Source of the DNA: Mastacembelus armatus
Taxonomy: Eukaryota; Chordata; Actinopteri; Synbranchiformes; Mastacembelidae
Direction: 5' to 3'
NCBI RefSeq assembly: GCF_900324485.2
Contig: NC_046654.1
Coordinates: forward strand, 7,670,562-7,734,561
DNA: 64,000 bases
Numbering within the stretch: the first letter of the stretch is position 1; each line of letters opens with the position of its first letter. Positions 36,609 to 48,130 of this stretch are shown here, in pieces. The notes beneath the pieces were generated by a model. That model was not told the DNA's origin. It saw only the letters and a program-made list of their open reading frames with translations, and made no database searches. The position numbers were made by a program, and so were the translations under genes.

Positions 36609-37516
36609 GTAAGTAATTATGGTTTTGACAGCTATTGTTTTTGCAGTGGTCAAATATTTGGCAACTGATTGACACTACCGGACTCCCTCTGAAAACATCT
36701 ATGTTTACATTGTTAGTAGTTTTGGTAGCATGTGGTTAGAAAATTTCTATGATGTCACTGTGTATTGTCAATACTCAAAGTATTATTCTGTAACAAATGG
36801 AAAAATAAACCACTGGAGGTCAGCAAAGACAAGTTCTTCGGTTGTTGCTAAAGTGCTCTGTGAAACTCAAACTAATAAGAACTCTCTTCTGTTTCAAGTA
36901 CTGGTCTCTCATGGAAACACTCATATACTCAGAAACAGCTGTTGGAAAAGTGGGACCATCTTATAATGGAGTTGTTCTTTATTTAGACAAATGCATTATG
37001 TAAAGTCAAATGGATACAGTTCTCCAATGTAATAAGAGACAGTACTGATATTAAACCTGCTAGATTCAGACTATATCTTTGTACAATGTCAGAAATAGTC
37101 AAATGTACATAAAATGCTGTTGTGACGCTACAGTTTTTAGGAAATAGGTTATTGAATGCCTTACACAATGCATTTGCATACAGGACTAATTCTGCCATTT
37201 AAGAAAGAACAAACCAGAAAAAACATTAATTCACAAAAACAGATTCAGATACATATAATGCCCACAGGGAATAACAGTGTCAATATAGAGACCAAAACAT
37301 TTTCTAACAGAAAACCATTGTCTCTCTTTCAATTACTTCTGCATTACACAGTATTAAACATTCTCTGATGGTGCCAAGTAAGTACATTACACCATTATTA
37401 TTGTTACAGCATATTTATTATGTTATAAAATAACAATTTGAGTCATATGGTGCATATTGTATGACTTTATCCATAAGCACTAACAGAAGTATAGGACAGG
37501 ATGTTGTAAGTAAAAG

Positions 37517-38955
37517 TCATATCTGATCCTTTGCGTTAAAAATCACTGTAGTATTTATTTGTTCTGTTCTGTTGATGTAAGTAGAGACAACAGAGCGTTG
37601 ATATATGGTCATATCTGATCCTCTGCGATGATGTCTAGTTCGCCTGTAGATGGCACTAACTTTCCTCCTAAAGTACTGCCCTGAAAAGACATACAGAAGT
37701 GGGTTGAGGGTACTGTTGAGAAAAGCCAGATACACTGACACTTGGCTTCCTATATCAAGTGTGTGAGACCACAGCATCTCATCCAAAACTTGGACATCAC
37801 AGAGTGTGTCAAGGAAGGTGAATACCTGGAAGGGGCCCCAACACAGTAAAAACAGTAGTGTGACTGCATACAGTAGCACTGTGGCCTTTCTGTCATTAGT
37901 ATCATGAAAACCTATACTTTCCCTCCTTTGGAATAAAGCCTTGATTATGTTCCCGCTGCTGAAAACAATGACCAGAACAGGGAGAATAAATCCCACCACG
38001 TTCATCAGAATCTGATGGGCCAGCTTCCAAGAACTGCCATGAGTGTAATCCAGTATACAGGACATTGTCTCATACTCCTCAAAGTACATAACCTTTCTGT
38101 AAACTATGGTTGGGCTGCTCAGTAAGAGTCCTAATATCCACAGGATGAAGCAGATCACCTTGGCATAAAGCGTCCGTCTCAGCCACCTGGCCTTCATGGT
38201 CTTCACAAGCACTAAGTAGCGGTCAATACTGATCATGACCAGGGTGTAGATGCTTGTGTAGAAATTGATGATAATGACAGAGTTGACGATTTTACATAGG
38301 GCATCTCCATATGCCCAGTTGAATTTATTGAGGATGTTCATTGCCCAGAAAGGGAGGCCACACAGGAGAATAAAATCAGCCAGTGCCAGGTTGCTTAGGT
38401 AGATCTCTGCTATAGTCAGTCGATCCTTGTGGACTACGAACACCCCCAGGATAAAGCTGTTAAAGAGAATGCCCAGCAGGGATAATGTGAAGATGTAAGG
38501 GGGAATTATAGATTGGATGAGTTCCCATTCTGCAGAGACTGGAGACTCTGATGGGGTTAATGGCAGGGATGCACTGCTATTTTCAGACCACGGTGTTGCC
38601 ACAGATACAGGCTTCATTGACTCCATGGGCTAGGAATCAAAATAATTATTCATAATTCATCAGTAAAATGCTGTGATTTGATTTATTTTACAGACAAATG
38701 AAACTGCTGTAAAATGACACAACCAAAACTGGCAATATAAATATGCTATTTGCAGTAAATTTATGTTTAAAAAATGTAATTCTTTCAGTATATTTTCATA
38801 TAGTACTCTAAAGTATCTTTCTGCAACTTAATGGTTAAACGATTAACATAGTTTCTTGTACAGCTGTTTGTTAAAAACAGTGTAACAACATGTTTAGTAT
38901 CTTACATGGCTCAAAATTTAAACACAAAGCACACAGTTCTTACCTTATATTCCAT
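37517..38955 (-). CDS. Divergent bradykinin-receptor-like GPCR (copy B)
   Basis: Class A receptor, 369 residues from the ATG at 38626. Adding a 12-nt in-frame first exon (38944-38955, MEYK, donor GTAAG, acceptor CCTAG at 38630) gives 373. TM2 has AEIYLSNLALADF, TM3 ends ISIDRYLVLV, TM6 has LCWGPFQ and TM7 has NPLLYV, so the signalling core is intact. Asp residues remain at both kinin-arginine contact positions (FLDTL, TLDIG). Unlike its three neighbours it lacks a cysteine in the N-terminus before TM1 and lacks the one before TM7 (VLDEMLW where the others have GC), so the N-terminus to ECL3 disulfide is absent. The TM3-ECL2 cysteines (ALCKI, MSCIL) are kept. The long C-tail ends with a Thr/Asn-rich stretch. 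The name bdkrb2-like is by location and similarity only. Confidence 0.8.
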
Positions 38956-40802
38956 ATAAATGCTCCTGTTATGGTCAAAGTGCTAACAATAAAGACACAT
39001 CTGGTGCTGGGACATCTGTGTACACTGAACTCCTGGTAAGAGTACACGGCGAGTCAGAGGAGAGTTGTACTATGAACATTTTTGTATATAGAGTTGCATT
39101 CTTCCACACCCATGGCCATGGAGTTTAATACATCAACATGTTTATAAAACAGTCAAAAATTGGTCTGTGCACAGACTTTAATAGAAACAAGCTGAAACTG
39201 CAGCGCACTAGTTGTGTACACTACTTATTTCATCAAAACTCCTACACAATATTCAGAAAAAAAATAAGAAAGATTAATTTCTTATGACTGATATAAGGTA
39301 AGTGATATTTTATCATTTGAAAAATAGTGGACACCGAAACTGATACAATGTTTTATTGCAAGTATAACAACATTCCTCAGGGCCAAGGGAAACATTAACT
39401 CACTCACTCTGTGCACCTAATATAACTGCAGTAACCATCCATCTGAGTTAACACATTCACAGGATTGTTGCCTGAAATAGACTGAAATAGCATATCTACA
39501 TATTGGCAATAAATGAATCCAAATTACAGTTAATAATGTCTAAACGCTTAACTTAACACATACTAAAACTGATTAATCTCCATCTTGATTGGTCTTGTGT
39601 AATCCTTGAGCTATAATCCTAGTAGATAAATAGACAAATAATCATACTGGATAGAATACAAAATAAAACAGTATTTTTTGTCAGTATGCAGTGGAAAGTG
39701 TTATCTAACAAATGAGTGTAGTTGAGGTGATGGCATCCCTTTTATAGTCAAAATGATAACGGCACACTTGAATCATACAGTCGATTCAGAAAGGGAAACT
39801 AATCCAATGTCATCAAATATAGAAACAATTATCAAAACAAAGACAAAGCATATTTGTAATAGTCATGATGGTTTATAGAAGACAATAATGCTCACACATT
39901 GTGAAATATCTTAAAAATGTCATTTTTAAAAGCACTAGTGGTCCTTATACATATATATATGCAGTATATGTAGTGCAAAAGGGGGAGGTTATTTAAGAAA
40001 AGAAAAACAAAAGTTCTTAGAAGAGCTCAGCTGCTATGAAAATAGAAAACCCAGACTTGGATAACACCCACTAAAATAAACTCATCCAACCTTTCCTTTG
40101 TTCTGCAATGACAACAGAAATTTAACAACTCGAAAAGGAAATGACTGATCATTATAATGAAATATTGGATCAACTTCAAGACTGACACAATGGCCTTGAG
40201 TACAATGGCAAACATTAGTCAAGGTTAACTGTAGAGGGAATTTATTCCAAGCAAAACAATACAGGCTAAGGAGGCTGGGGAGAATATAATCTCTTTCACA
40301 TACGGTAAATGCCTTGACCTTTATGCCTTCTTCTACAATTTCTTTTTACAACACTACAGAGGACCCAGAAATATCTATTTCAAAGTAAAGATAAAGAAAA
40401 GCCTGAATTTGTTTTGCATCACAACATATAAATGAGCTAAATGAGAAAACTGAAAACACTCTCATATTTGTATAGTAAGTATAAAGACAGCTGGTTTAGC
40501 TTAGCATGAAACCTGCCAGCTCTTTTTAATACACTAATGAACATATTTTTATTTGCTCCAACCCTACAAAATGACATGTAAAAAGGATATATTACATTTT
40601 TAAGGGGAGGTATATGTCAAGTTATTTCTAATTTTTTGCATGGTTCAACCACCTCATTTAACTTTCCTTAAGGAGCAAATTTGGTTCTTTCCTGAAAGGT
40701 TAAACTATGTCTAGAAGTGTTGGTACATCTATAGAAAAAACACTGACACCATGCTGATTAAACTAAACTCTTCAATTGGTGTTTTCAGTCAAAAGCCTGC
40801 CT
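38956..40802. other. Intergenic between copy B and the B1-like gene
   Basis: Holds the probable promoter of copy B (a TATA-like TATATA on the minus strand near 39084-39090) and the probable 3' UTR of the B1-like gene. No gene recognised. Confidence 0.5.
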
Positions 40803-41843
40803 TTAGATTTTAGTACTCTCAGTTTGTTTAGTTGAGTTAATATTAGCTTTGGACTGGCTAGATTTCTCCCAATGTTGTTTCCTGCACCGCATTAGTCTTC
40901 TGCACACTTCCCTTGCCTTCTGCTTGAAGTGCTTCCCCACAATCACATACAAGAAGGGATTTAGTGAGCTGTTACTGTACCCAAGGTAAGTAGCTAACTG
41001 GTTGCCAATGTCCAACACATATGCCCACATACATCCAGACATGACTTCATAATGATCCAAGGTGTCCAACAAGATCAGAATTTGGTAGGGCAGCCAACAA
41101 AATATAAACACAGCCAGAACAACAAGAACAAGGTATGTTGCCTTCCACTCCACGCTCCCTCTGCTGCCTTTTCTCATCTTCTGGCTGCTCCGAATGACTT
41201 TTATGATATGGTAACTACAGAAGGATACAACAGGAACAGGAATGAGGAAGCCGACTATGTTGACAGTCATGTTATAGCGCAGTCTCCAGCCTTCATGAGG
41301 GTATGCTAGGTAGCACGCATCAATGCCCAAATGTGGGAAGAACTGAACAGAACGAAACAGGATAGCAGGGAAGCTGAGCAAGATCCCAGCAATCCAGATA
41401 CTGAAGCAAATCCCACATGCCCAAAAGGCCCGTCTCTTCCTTCCCGGGGACAGCGGTCGGGTGAGGGTGAAGTATCTGTCTACACTTACAAGTGTAAGAA
41501 ACAGCACACTGCAGTAATAATTCATCCCAATGACAATGTTGACAACCTGGCACATGGGCTCTCCAAACCTCCAATGGAACTTGTTTATAATGGTTGCCAC
41601 CCAGAATGGCAGACACAAAACCATGAGGAGATCAGCTGCTGCTAGGTTGCTCAGGTAGATGTCGGCCACAGAGCTGCGTCGCTTCTGAAGACAGAACACA
41701 CAAAGTACGAACGAGTTGCCAATCACTCCAAAAAAGCAGATGATGGACATGTAGGCAGGCTGCATGGTGTAGACCCAGTCCCATGCGTTTGTCTGGTTGC
41801 AGACTATCTCAGCTCTTGTGGCATTCTCCATACTGTAGGTCAT
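40803..41843 (-). CDS. bdkrb1: Bradykinin receptor B1-like
   Basis: Kinin receptor of the B1 type, 346 residues, one coding exon starting at 41843 (a second in-frame Met four codons later). B1-specific similarity: CNQTNAWDWV in the N-terminus (human CDNAPEAWDLL), ICFFGVIGNSFVL in TM1 (human ICFFGLLGNLFVL), YPHEGWRL in ECL2 (human LPHEAWHF), NIVGFLIP in TM5 and SGCMWAYVLDIGNQL before TM7 (human RGCFWEDFIDLGLQL). DRY is intact in SVDRYFTL, TM6 has FCWLPYQ and TM7 has NPFLYV. The N-terminus carries NAT and NQT glycosylation sites, and both N-terminus and ECL3 cysteines are present. Mammalian B1 binds des-Arg kinins and is inducible; whether this holds in fish cannot be seen here. The tail is basic with Cys residues that could be palmitoylated. 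Confidence 0.85.
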   Translation of the reverse strand: MTYSMENATRAEIVCNQTNAWDWVYTMQPAYMSIICFFGVIGNSFVLCVFCLQKRRSSVADIYLSNLAAADLLMVLCLPFWVATIINKFHWRFGEPMCQVVNIVIGMNYYCSVLFLTLVSVDRYFTLTRPLSPGRKRRAFWACGICFSIWIAGILLSFPAILFRSVQFFPHLGIDACYLAYPHEGWRLRYNMTVNIVGFLIPVPVVSFCSYHIIKVIRSSQKMRKGSRGSVEWKATYLVLVVLAVFIFCWLPYQILILLDTLDHYEVMSGCMWAYVLDIGNQLATYLGYSNSSLNPFLYVIVGKHFKQKAREVCRRLMRCRKQHWEKSSQSKANINSTKQTESTKI

Positions 41844-43803
41844 TCACCTTATTAGCTGGGGAGCACTCTGAAATCTGTTGCACAGTAAAAGCAGTTCTAG
41901 ATGTAGAAAAATAAGGGTGTGTTCAAAACCAAGGCATACACCAGAAAAACCTTTTAACTCTATCAACAGATGTTCAGTGTATGTGTTGCTATGTGTAGCA
42001 GAAGTAATCGATTTAATGGAGGGTAAAAAATGGTTTATCAGTCAGAGAACGGAACAGGTACATGCCATTATAAAAGATGAAAGTCTTAGCAACGGATACT
42101 GTAAGAGGCATGTCTGCAACAGAACACAGCATATTTAGCATGATTACCCACAAAACAATGAACATTTCTATATTAAAGTTCAACTGAAATTTTAGTTGCT
42201 CTCATTTTGGTGTAAGGAAGTATAAACTTTCATAGTGTAATTTGACACAGCTGACACAGCTGTGTTAGCATTACAAAACAAACTCCCATACAGTATTGTC
42301 ATGTTGCTTGTGTGCATCTGGTTATCTAAGCCATCTGTCTTTACAGCCTTTACAAAGGTCCTCAGCAGCTCCAGCACCCTTAGTGTTCGTCATTCGTCAG
42401 AGTAACAGGTTGTCCTGCGACCTGACCTTTCCATGTCACGATTTAAATGAATGGGTAAATTACAGAGCCACAGAAAAATGTTGAAACTGTCAATTGTTAG
42501 TCAGATCTCAAAATGGAGAGCATAAATGTAGCGTACAGCGTATTGTGTACAGTATGTTGCAAGTACAATTTTGACCAAAAATTGCACAACTGAAAACATA
42601 AGGATGACAGTGCAGCACCAGACTGCAGATCCAATTAGCATCTTTAAACAAAAAAAAAACACTGCACTCTCCAGATATGGAAAAAGAGAGTGAAAAACAG
42701 GGTAACAGAATCCTAAAAGACAGACAAAAATACACAAGGCAAGGTCAATCTGTATATTTTGGCATCCATTTCACAGTTTGTGGTAACTTTGTCTGCCTAC
42801 GTGTTAAAAATTTTCAGCTTTGGTAATAGTGGTAAAGCCTGGATCCTAACAAAGATTTCCTTTTTGGCATGAGATGCTTTCATTTTGGGGACAATTAGGA
42901 ATGTACCCATGTCCACGGCCCACACTGAGTAAACACTGAACCATTAAATGATAGTGTGGAAAAAATGTTTGATGAGACTGTTACACAATGTCTGTATAAC
43001 CAGCAGAAAAACGCATGTTTGTGTGTCACCGGTGGAAACTCTTTGACAACATGCTGTTTTTAACTCAAAGCAGACAATGAGTCAGAAACACCAGAAAACA
43101 CTTAGCAAGCAGTTGTTGGGACTCTATTATATCTATTGTGTTTGTGCTTAACCTAACATTTAAATGCTTTATAAAGATTCAATGAGACATGCATAAAACC
43201 ATGTATGTTTTATTTGAAGCTTATGTTCAAATATAAACAGATACTTGACAGAAGTATTGTAATTTGCAACAGAAGGTATCAGAAATACAAGAAAGAATAT
43301 GAAAATTCTATTTACATGAATTATCTTACAGCATTAATGCAGATTTGCATCACACTACCTGTACATTTCAGATACTTGTGTCTACAAATGTTTGTACCAA
43401 GGACACAGCTGTGGTTTATTACATGTGATGGAGCTGTTTCTGAGAGTGTGAAAACAATTCCACTTAATTAGGTTTTCTGGTTTAAGTGCTATTTATTTAT
43501 TATGGATAGAATAAGACTTTTTGTTAGAGGTCTGTAACACCCTCACCAGGAGGAAATATTCAGGTCTTGTATATACATGCAATCATGATATCATTAAAGA
43601 TGGATTTAATTTCCAGACGAAGCTTCTTCCGAGGTTGATTTGATGAAGGGTGATATTGGTCCCATTGATATTGTAATATTATTACACCTTCAGCAACTCT
43701 AATCATGAATTTAGCTTATCATTTGAATCATTAACCTTGGCACAAGATTATTAAATTTAGAACTTTTCACAGTCATTTTTCTGCAACTTTGAGAGGTGTT
43801 TTT
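41844..43803. other. Intergenic between the B1-like gene and copy D
   Basis: The 5' flank of the B1-like gene and the 3' flank of copy D. An AATAAATAAA stretch on the minus strand near 43489-43500, about 300 bases beyond the copy D stop, may serve as its poly(A) signal. No gene recognised. Confidence 0.5.
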
Positions 43804-46633
43804 TTACATCAATGTCTTTAGTGTAGCAGACTGGTTTGAACGTGTTGACTCAGAGGATGTTATTCTGATTATAGTCCACTGATTGAAGAGTTCCTCGGCT
43901 TTCTTCCGGAAGTTTTTACCTACAATGACATACAGGATGGGGTTGAGAACACTATTAAAGAAGGCTAAGTAGGTGACGATCTGGTTGCAGACTTCTAAGG
44001 CGTTCGAGAGATGACACCCTGCCAGAATATGAGCTCTCATGAGTACGTCCAGTGCGGTGACCACATGGAATGGCACCCAGCAGATGAGGAAGGCCAGGAG
44101 CACCACCATCATCAGAGTGGTGGCTTTCTGTTCTGTTCTCTCACCACTGAACCGCTCTATTGCCTGGATTTTCAAAGCTCGAATAATTTTTACAGTGCAG
44201 TATGAGATAATTGAAATGGGGATGAGGAAGCTAAAAATGATCAACATCCCATCAAAGAGCAGTTCTGCAAAGTGGCTTGGGTAGTCCAGAAAGCATGCAT
44301 TAACATCATACTCAGGGAAATATTGCACATCCCTGAAGACGAGTGCTGGCACACTTAAGAGCAATCCAAAACCCCACACCAGCAGACAACCCAGTTTGGC
44401 ATACTTTGGCCTACGCATTCTTCCATGGGACATTGTATGCACCAGTGCAACATAGCGATCTATGCTGACCAAAACAAGGAAGTAGATGCTGCAGTAGGTG
44501 TTCAACTTAATGCCCAGGTTGATGGCTTTGCACATGAACTGACCAAAGGACCAGTTGAACCTGTTGGATATATACACAGCCCAAAAAGGCAAACAGGAGA
44601 CCAAAACAAGATCAGCAGCAGCCAGGTTGCTCAAGTAGATCTCAGCCACGGTGCAGGGCTTCTTGTGGAGACAGAATACCATGAGGACAAACACATTAAA
44701 CATGATTCCCAGTACAGTGATGATCAGGATATACACTGGCTGTCTGGCTTGGAGCCATTCCCACACATCGGAATCAGGACATAGAGTGTCATTGGTACTG
44801 TTTTGAGTTGGTGCTCCATATACAGCTGTGGTGCTGAAGTCTGGGAGGCTAAGGAAAACAAAAAATAAAAACAATTAAACTTTGACATTGAAACAAGAGT
44901 TAAACCTTAACATAAAAACACAATTCAGTTTTACTAAAGATGTTCAGATATAAATAAAAAATAAGCTAAATACATTTTATTTTACATTCTTTTTGACACT
45001 TTTGAGGTAAAAGGATCTTCAGGGCACCCCAATAGTTAAAGGGGATGCAGAAAAGTGCATGTGTTATTTTGCATGTGTTACCATGTGTTGCCACCCTCTA
45101 AACACATGCAGGTTAAGGTGGTTGGTGTGAATGTGAGAGTGAGTGGTTTTCTCTCCGTCTGGCTGTGTCAGCCCTGTGATAGACTGGTGAGCTCTCCAGG
45201 GTCGTCGCCCCCCCCCCCCAACCCTCTCGCTGCCCAGATTGGCTCCAGCCCCCCATGACCCTTGACAGGAATGAGCAGTAGACAATAGATGAAAGGAGGG
45301 ATGGATCTCATTGAGCTCCCACTGATGTGGTTGCAACTCTTACTGGTACACACAAATATATTTGCAGGACAGAATGCATACATTAACAACTATTTAAAAA
45401 AAAACAGTACAAACTAAAGAGAAAGGAAAAAATTGAATAACAAGGCCAAAGATTGATACATAACCAACCGAAATGAAGTGATACATAAACAAAAAAGACA
45501 TACATCAGTGCATTACATAATATTAACTAATATATTTTGAATTACAGTCTGAAACTTTTTGAATTTGATTTGTGGTTATTATTCAAACTTGTGATTTAAT
45601 AATTACATTATTGAGCAACTTCCATTGGTGTGTCACTGGATTTCTTGTGCATTTTCTTCTGTGATTGTTGGATTAAACTATGTGATACGGTGTTGTTGGG
45701 ATAGTTTGGGAGTGCCTCTGCCTCTCTGAAATGTTCATTATAAGGTCATTCCTTGACTTGCCCTTAGTGTTTCCATGGGAGCAGCATCAAACACAAGTCA
45801 CTGAACTAGTCAGTGCTGAAGATATTTCTGCTTGTACAATACATCCCATTACACTACAGAAGCTACCATATCGACCTCTGAGCTTCTGATCTTCACTTCA
45901 GCACCAAGTCAATAGATTTAAATGCCCATCTTTTTACTATACATTAAATGTGATTGGAATTACTAACAACTGAATTGCAATCTTAAATTAAATGTTTATG
46001 TAGTTCTATTATTCCTGAATCTTTCAATACAGGCAAATTTCAGTAACGAGCTACAGGCTTGGCTCTGTTCTTTCTAGTTCCCTTGAGTGTTTTGATTTCA
46101 GTCTAAAAGACATTATCATGAATCTGTTGCCGCTTATTAATAACCAATGAAGCATTGCTCTTAAGAAAAAAAAAATACCACTAAGAATGCAGAAGCTCCT
46201 GCTGTAAATGTGTTTGGCAATATTAAAATGACGTTTAGTGTATCTTCTTACACATGAGCCAAAGCTGCTGTGAGCTCAGATGTAACAATGCCATGTACCA
46301 CTAAACCTGTTTAGAGAAATAGAGATGTCAAAAGACATGTCTCTACTGGTAGAAGTTTAGGTTTTAAAACTAACTGAGTTTATTTTGGCTGCATTTCACA
46401 AAGTATAATTGTATGTTGTATGTTGTGTTATTGTGTCAAGTTGTAATTTATACAACACTAGAAGAATGGCGTTATTCATGCATGCCAATACATTTGATAA
46501 AACTTGTGCACATTGTTAATGATATAAAATTATCATGTAATTCCCAATTGTCAGTATTTATAAAGAGATAATATATCACTGATTACATCAAAGAAATTGT
46601 TTAGGCGGCATACCTTGTCGGCTGAAAAGTCAT
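43804..46633 (-). CDS. bdkrb2: Bradykinin receptor B2-like, two coding exons (copy D)
   Basis: Kinin receptor of the B2 type, Gq-coupled at the plasma membrane. Exon 1 (46614-46633) encodes MTFQPT plus two bases; exon 2 is 43804-44848. The 1765-base intron has GT at 46613 and AG at 44849, giving 354 residues. Similarity to human B2: CLHKKPCTVAEIYLSNLAAADL (human CLHKSSCTVAEIYLGNLAAADL), VSIDRYVALVHTMSHGRMR (human VSIDRYLALVKTMSMGRMR), ICWVPFH in TM6, NPILYVIVGKNFRKK in TM7 and helix 8. The N-terminus has NST and NDT glycosylation sites and a Cys paired in human B2 with that in ECL3 (LAGC here). Acidic residues stand at both arginine-contact sites (ALDVL, ALEVC). Human BDKRB2 also has a short spliced N-terminal exon and lies beside C14orf132, supporting this copy as the orthologue. 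Confidence 0.9.
44849..46613 (-). other. Intron of copy D with an inserted dispersed repeat
   Basis: The intron contains a common teleost repeat at about 45120-45305 and otherwise AT-rich sequence without features I recognise. Confidence 0.65.
45120..45305 (+). repeat. Dispersed teleost repeat (CCCTGTGATGGACTGG type)
   Basis: GCCCTGTGATAGACTGGTGA, CTCTCCAGGGT, GATTGGCTCCAGCCCCCCAT and GACCCTTGACAGGA, followed by a purine-rich GGATGGA end. It closely follows a very common interspersed repeat of fish genomes. The C run (about 45210-45219) is where the common form has CCCCGCC. Class not determined. Confidence 0.6.
46614..46633 (-). other. Micro first coding exon of copy D (20 nt)
   Basis: ATGACTTTTCAGCCGACAAG is followed by the donor GTATGCCG. 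It splits a Ser codon AG|C exactly as copy A does. Confidence 0.75.
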
Positions 46634-46730
46634 TCCTCCTGAGTAAATCCAGCTGTGAAATGTCCAGATGGCTAGTTACACTGCTCCCAGTATCCTCCCT
46701 TGGTCTGCTCTGTCTCTCTCTGCCTTGCTC

Positions 46731-46763
46731 TCTTAAAGGAAACTGTAATTAACATGATGTCAG
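46731..46763 (-). promoter_or_regulatory. Proximal promoter of copy D: TATA-like box and TGACATCA element
   Basis: TCCTTTAAGA on the minus strand (46731-46740) lies 98 bases from the start codon, the same distance as in copy A. CTGACATCA (46755-46763) lies upstream, 10 bases closer to the box than in copy A. Confidence 0.5.
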
Positions 46764-46790
46764 CCAAAAACTCATGTTTCAGTCTACTTC

Positions 46791-46809
46791 TCTCTCTCTC
46801 TCTTTCTCT
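46791..46809. repeat. (CT)n tract upstream of copy D
   Basis: Short CT dinucleotide run within a pyrimidine-rich stretch (46791-46840). A similar pyrimidine-rich stretch precedes copy A near 30918-30962. Confidence 0.8.
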
Positions 46810-46840
46810 TATTTTCCCTCTGCCCTTCTCTTAGTAAGAA

Positions 46841-48130
46841 TATACCCAGCATGTCTGCATTTGTGATCTGTACTTACTGTACTTGACTTGGTGTTTTATA
46901 ATTGCATAAAGACCTCAGGGATTGAAAATCTGTTCAGACGCACATAATCCTTTCATCTTTTGGTAGAAGTGTTTTTGCCCTGTGCCATCAGTGGTGAAAT
47001 GCTGTATTATAGTGCCAACTTTCTCATTCTTAATTTCTTATCAGTACGCAGCCACCTTAAAGTTTAATTTGTTGTAGCAGTGTGTTATAAATCAAGATGC
47101 TAGTCATCTCTAGAGCACTTTAGATGTTATGCAAATAAAGGCTGATTGACTGATTGACATTGGCACAATGGGATTATTTCTTCAGCATTATATTGGTGTG
47201 CTTGAACTCTCATGAAAGCCACTTAATGTTATATGCATAAGAGATGAAAGATTCTGTTTACTGCACTGCAACTTTATTTACTCTAAGATTATTATTACAG
47301 TGACCAACTTTGCTATAGTCCTGTGTAATGTACATTTTATTAGTGTAGTGGTTTAAAAGGGGCACTGTCGCATGATTAAACTTTTGACTGTTGGAAATTT
47401 ATAATCAAGGCCTGCCTTCCATCTGCCATGCCCTCAAACCTGTCGAGGCAAAGAACACTGAAAAAAAAAAATCCAGTGTAACACCACGTGGCAAGGCAAT
47501 GAGTCTTTGGTTACTCAAACACATGCAAGCACATGTTCCTGGCAAATCTTTGTGATCTGGACATTTTTAGTGTTTAACTTGTGTTTGGGACGATGAATAA
47601 TAAAATTATAGTGATTTCACAAAACACCTCAAACAACATGCAGTGACCTGTGCAAGTTTTTAAAGTACTGCTGTTTTTGGTCTGAATGCCTGGTAAGAGC
47701 TGGAAAGTTTGGCAATGAACAGTAGGATTTATGTGTATTTAAGTGGTAACACTACTGCTGTTGATGGCCATCAGCCATTTAAAGCTCAACTCCAAGGCTA
47801 AAATTTTGTTTATTGCAAGACATTTGAAAACATAGACCACTGTCCAGCTAACCTTAACCTAAGCCAGTAATTTCAGCCTTTATGTTGCATGAAAATCATT
47901 CTTTTTGACATGCTTGAGTGTGTTTTGTTTCTTTTAACTGTAGTTACATGTAATCCTACAAGTCTGGTGGTGATAGTAGCTTTTCTGTGCTGCGAAGCTG
48001 AGGGTTGACCTTTGCCTTCTACTCCTTTGATGTAGAAAAGGAGAGTGGGTGGAGGGTAACGGTCTCAACTGGTGCAAAATTTAAAGTAACAAAGAAAATA
48101 GTTAACCCTTTCAGCTTCATCTCTCATCAT
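46841..48130. other. Intergenic, upstream of the kinin receptor cluster
   Basis: 1.3 kb of AT-rich DNA between the copy D promoter and the tandem duplication. I see no gene in it. Confidence 0.6.

Larger units (their letters stand above)
34136..37516. other. Intergenic spacer between copy A and copy B
   Basis: 3.4 kb without a confident gene. It contains a nested hairpin (34314-34372), a probable dispersed repeat (about 34915-35290) and one exon-like segment (36488-36608), listed separately. Confidence 0.6.

Noticed and set aside
41052-41645. Plus-strand frames across the B1-like gene
   Set aside because: Antisense shadows of the receptor; no independent support.
44011-44784. Plus-strand frames across copy D
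   Set aside because: Antisense shadows of the copy D receptor.
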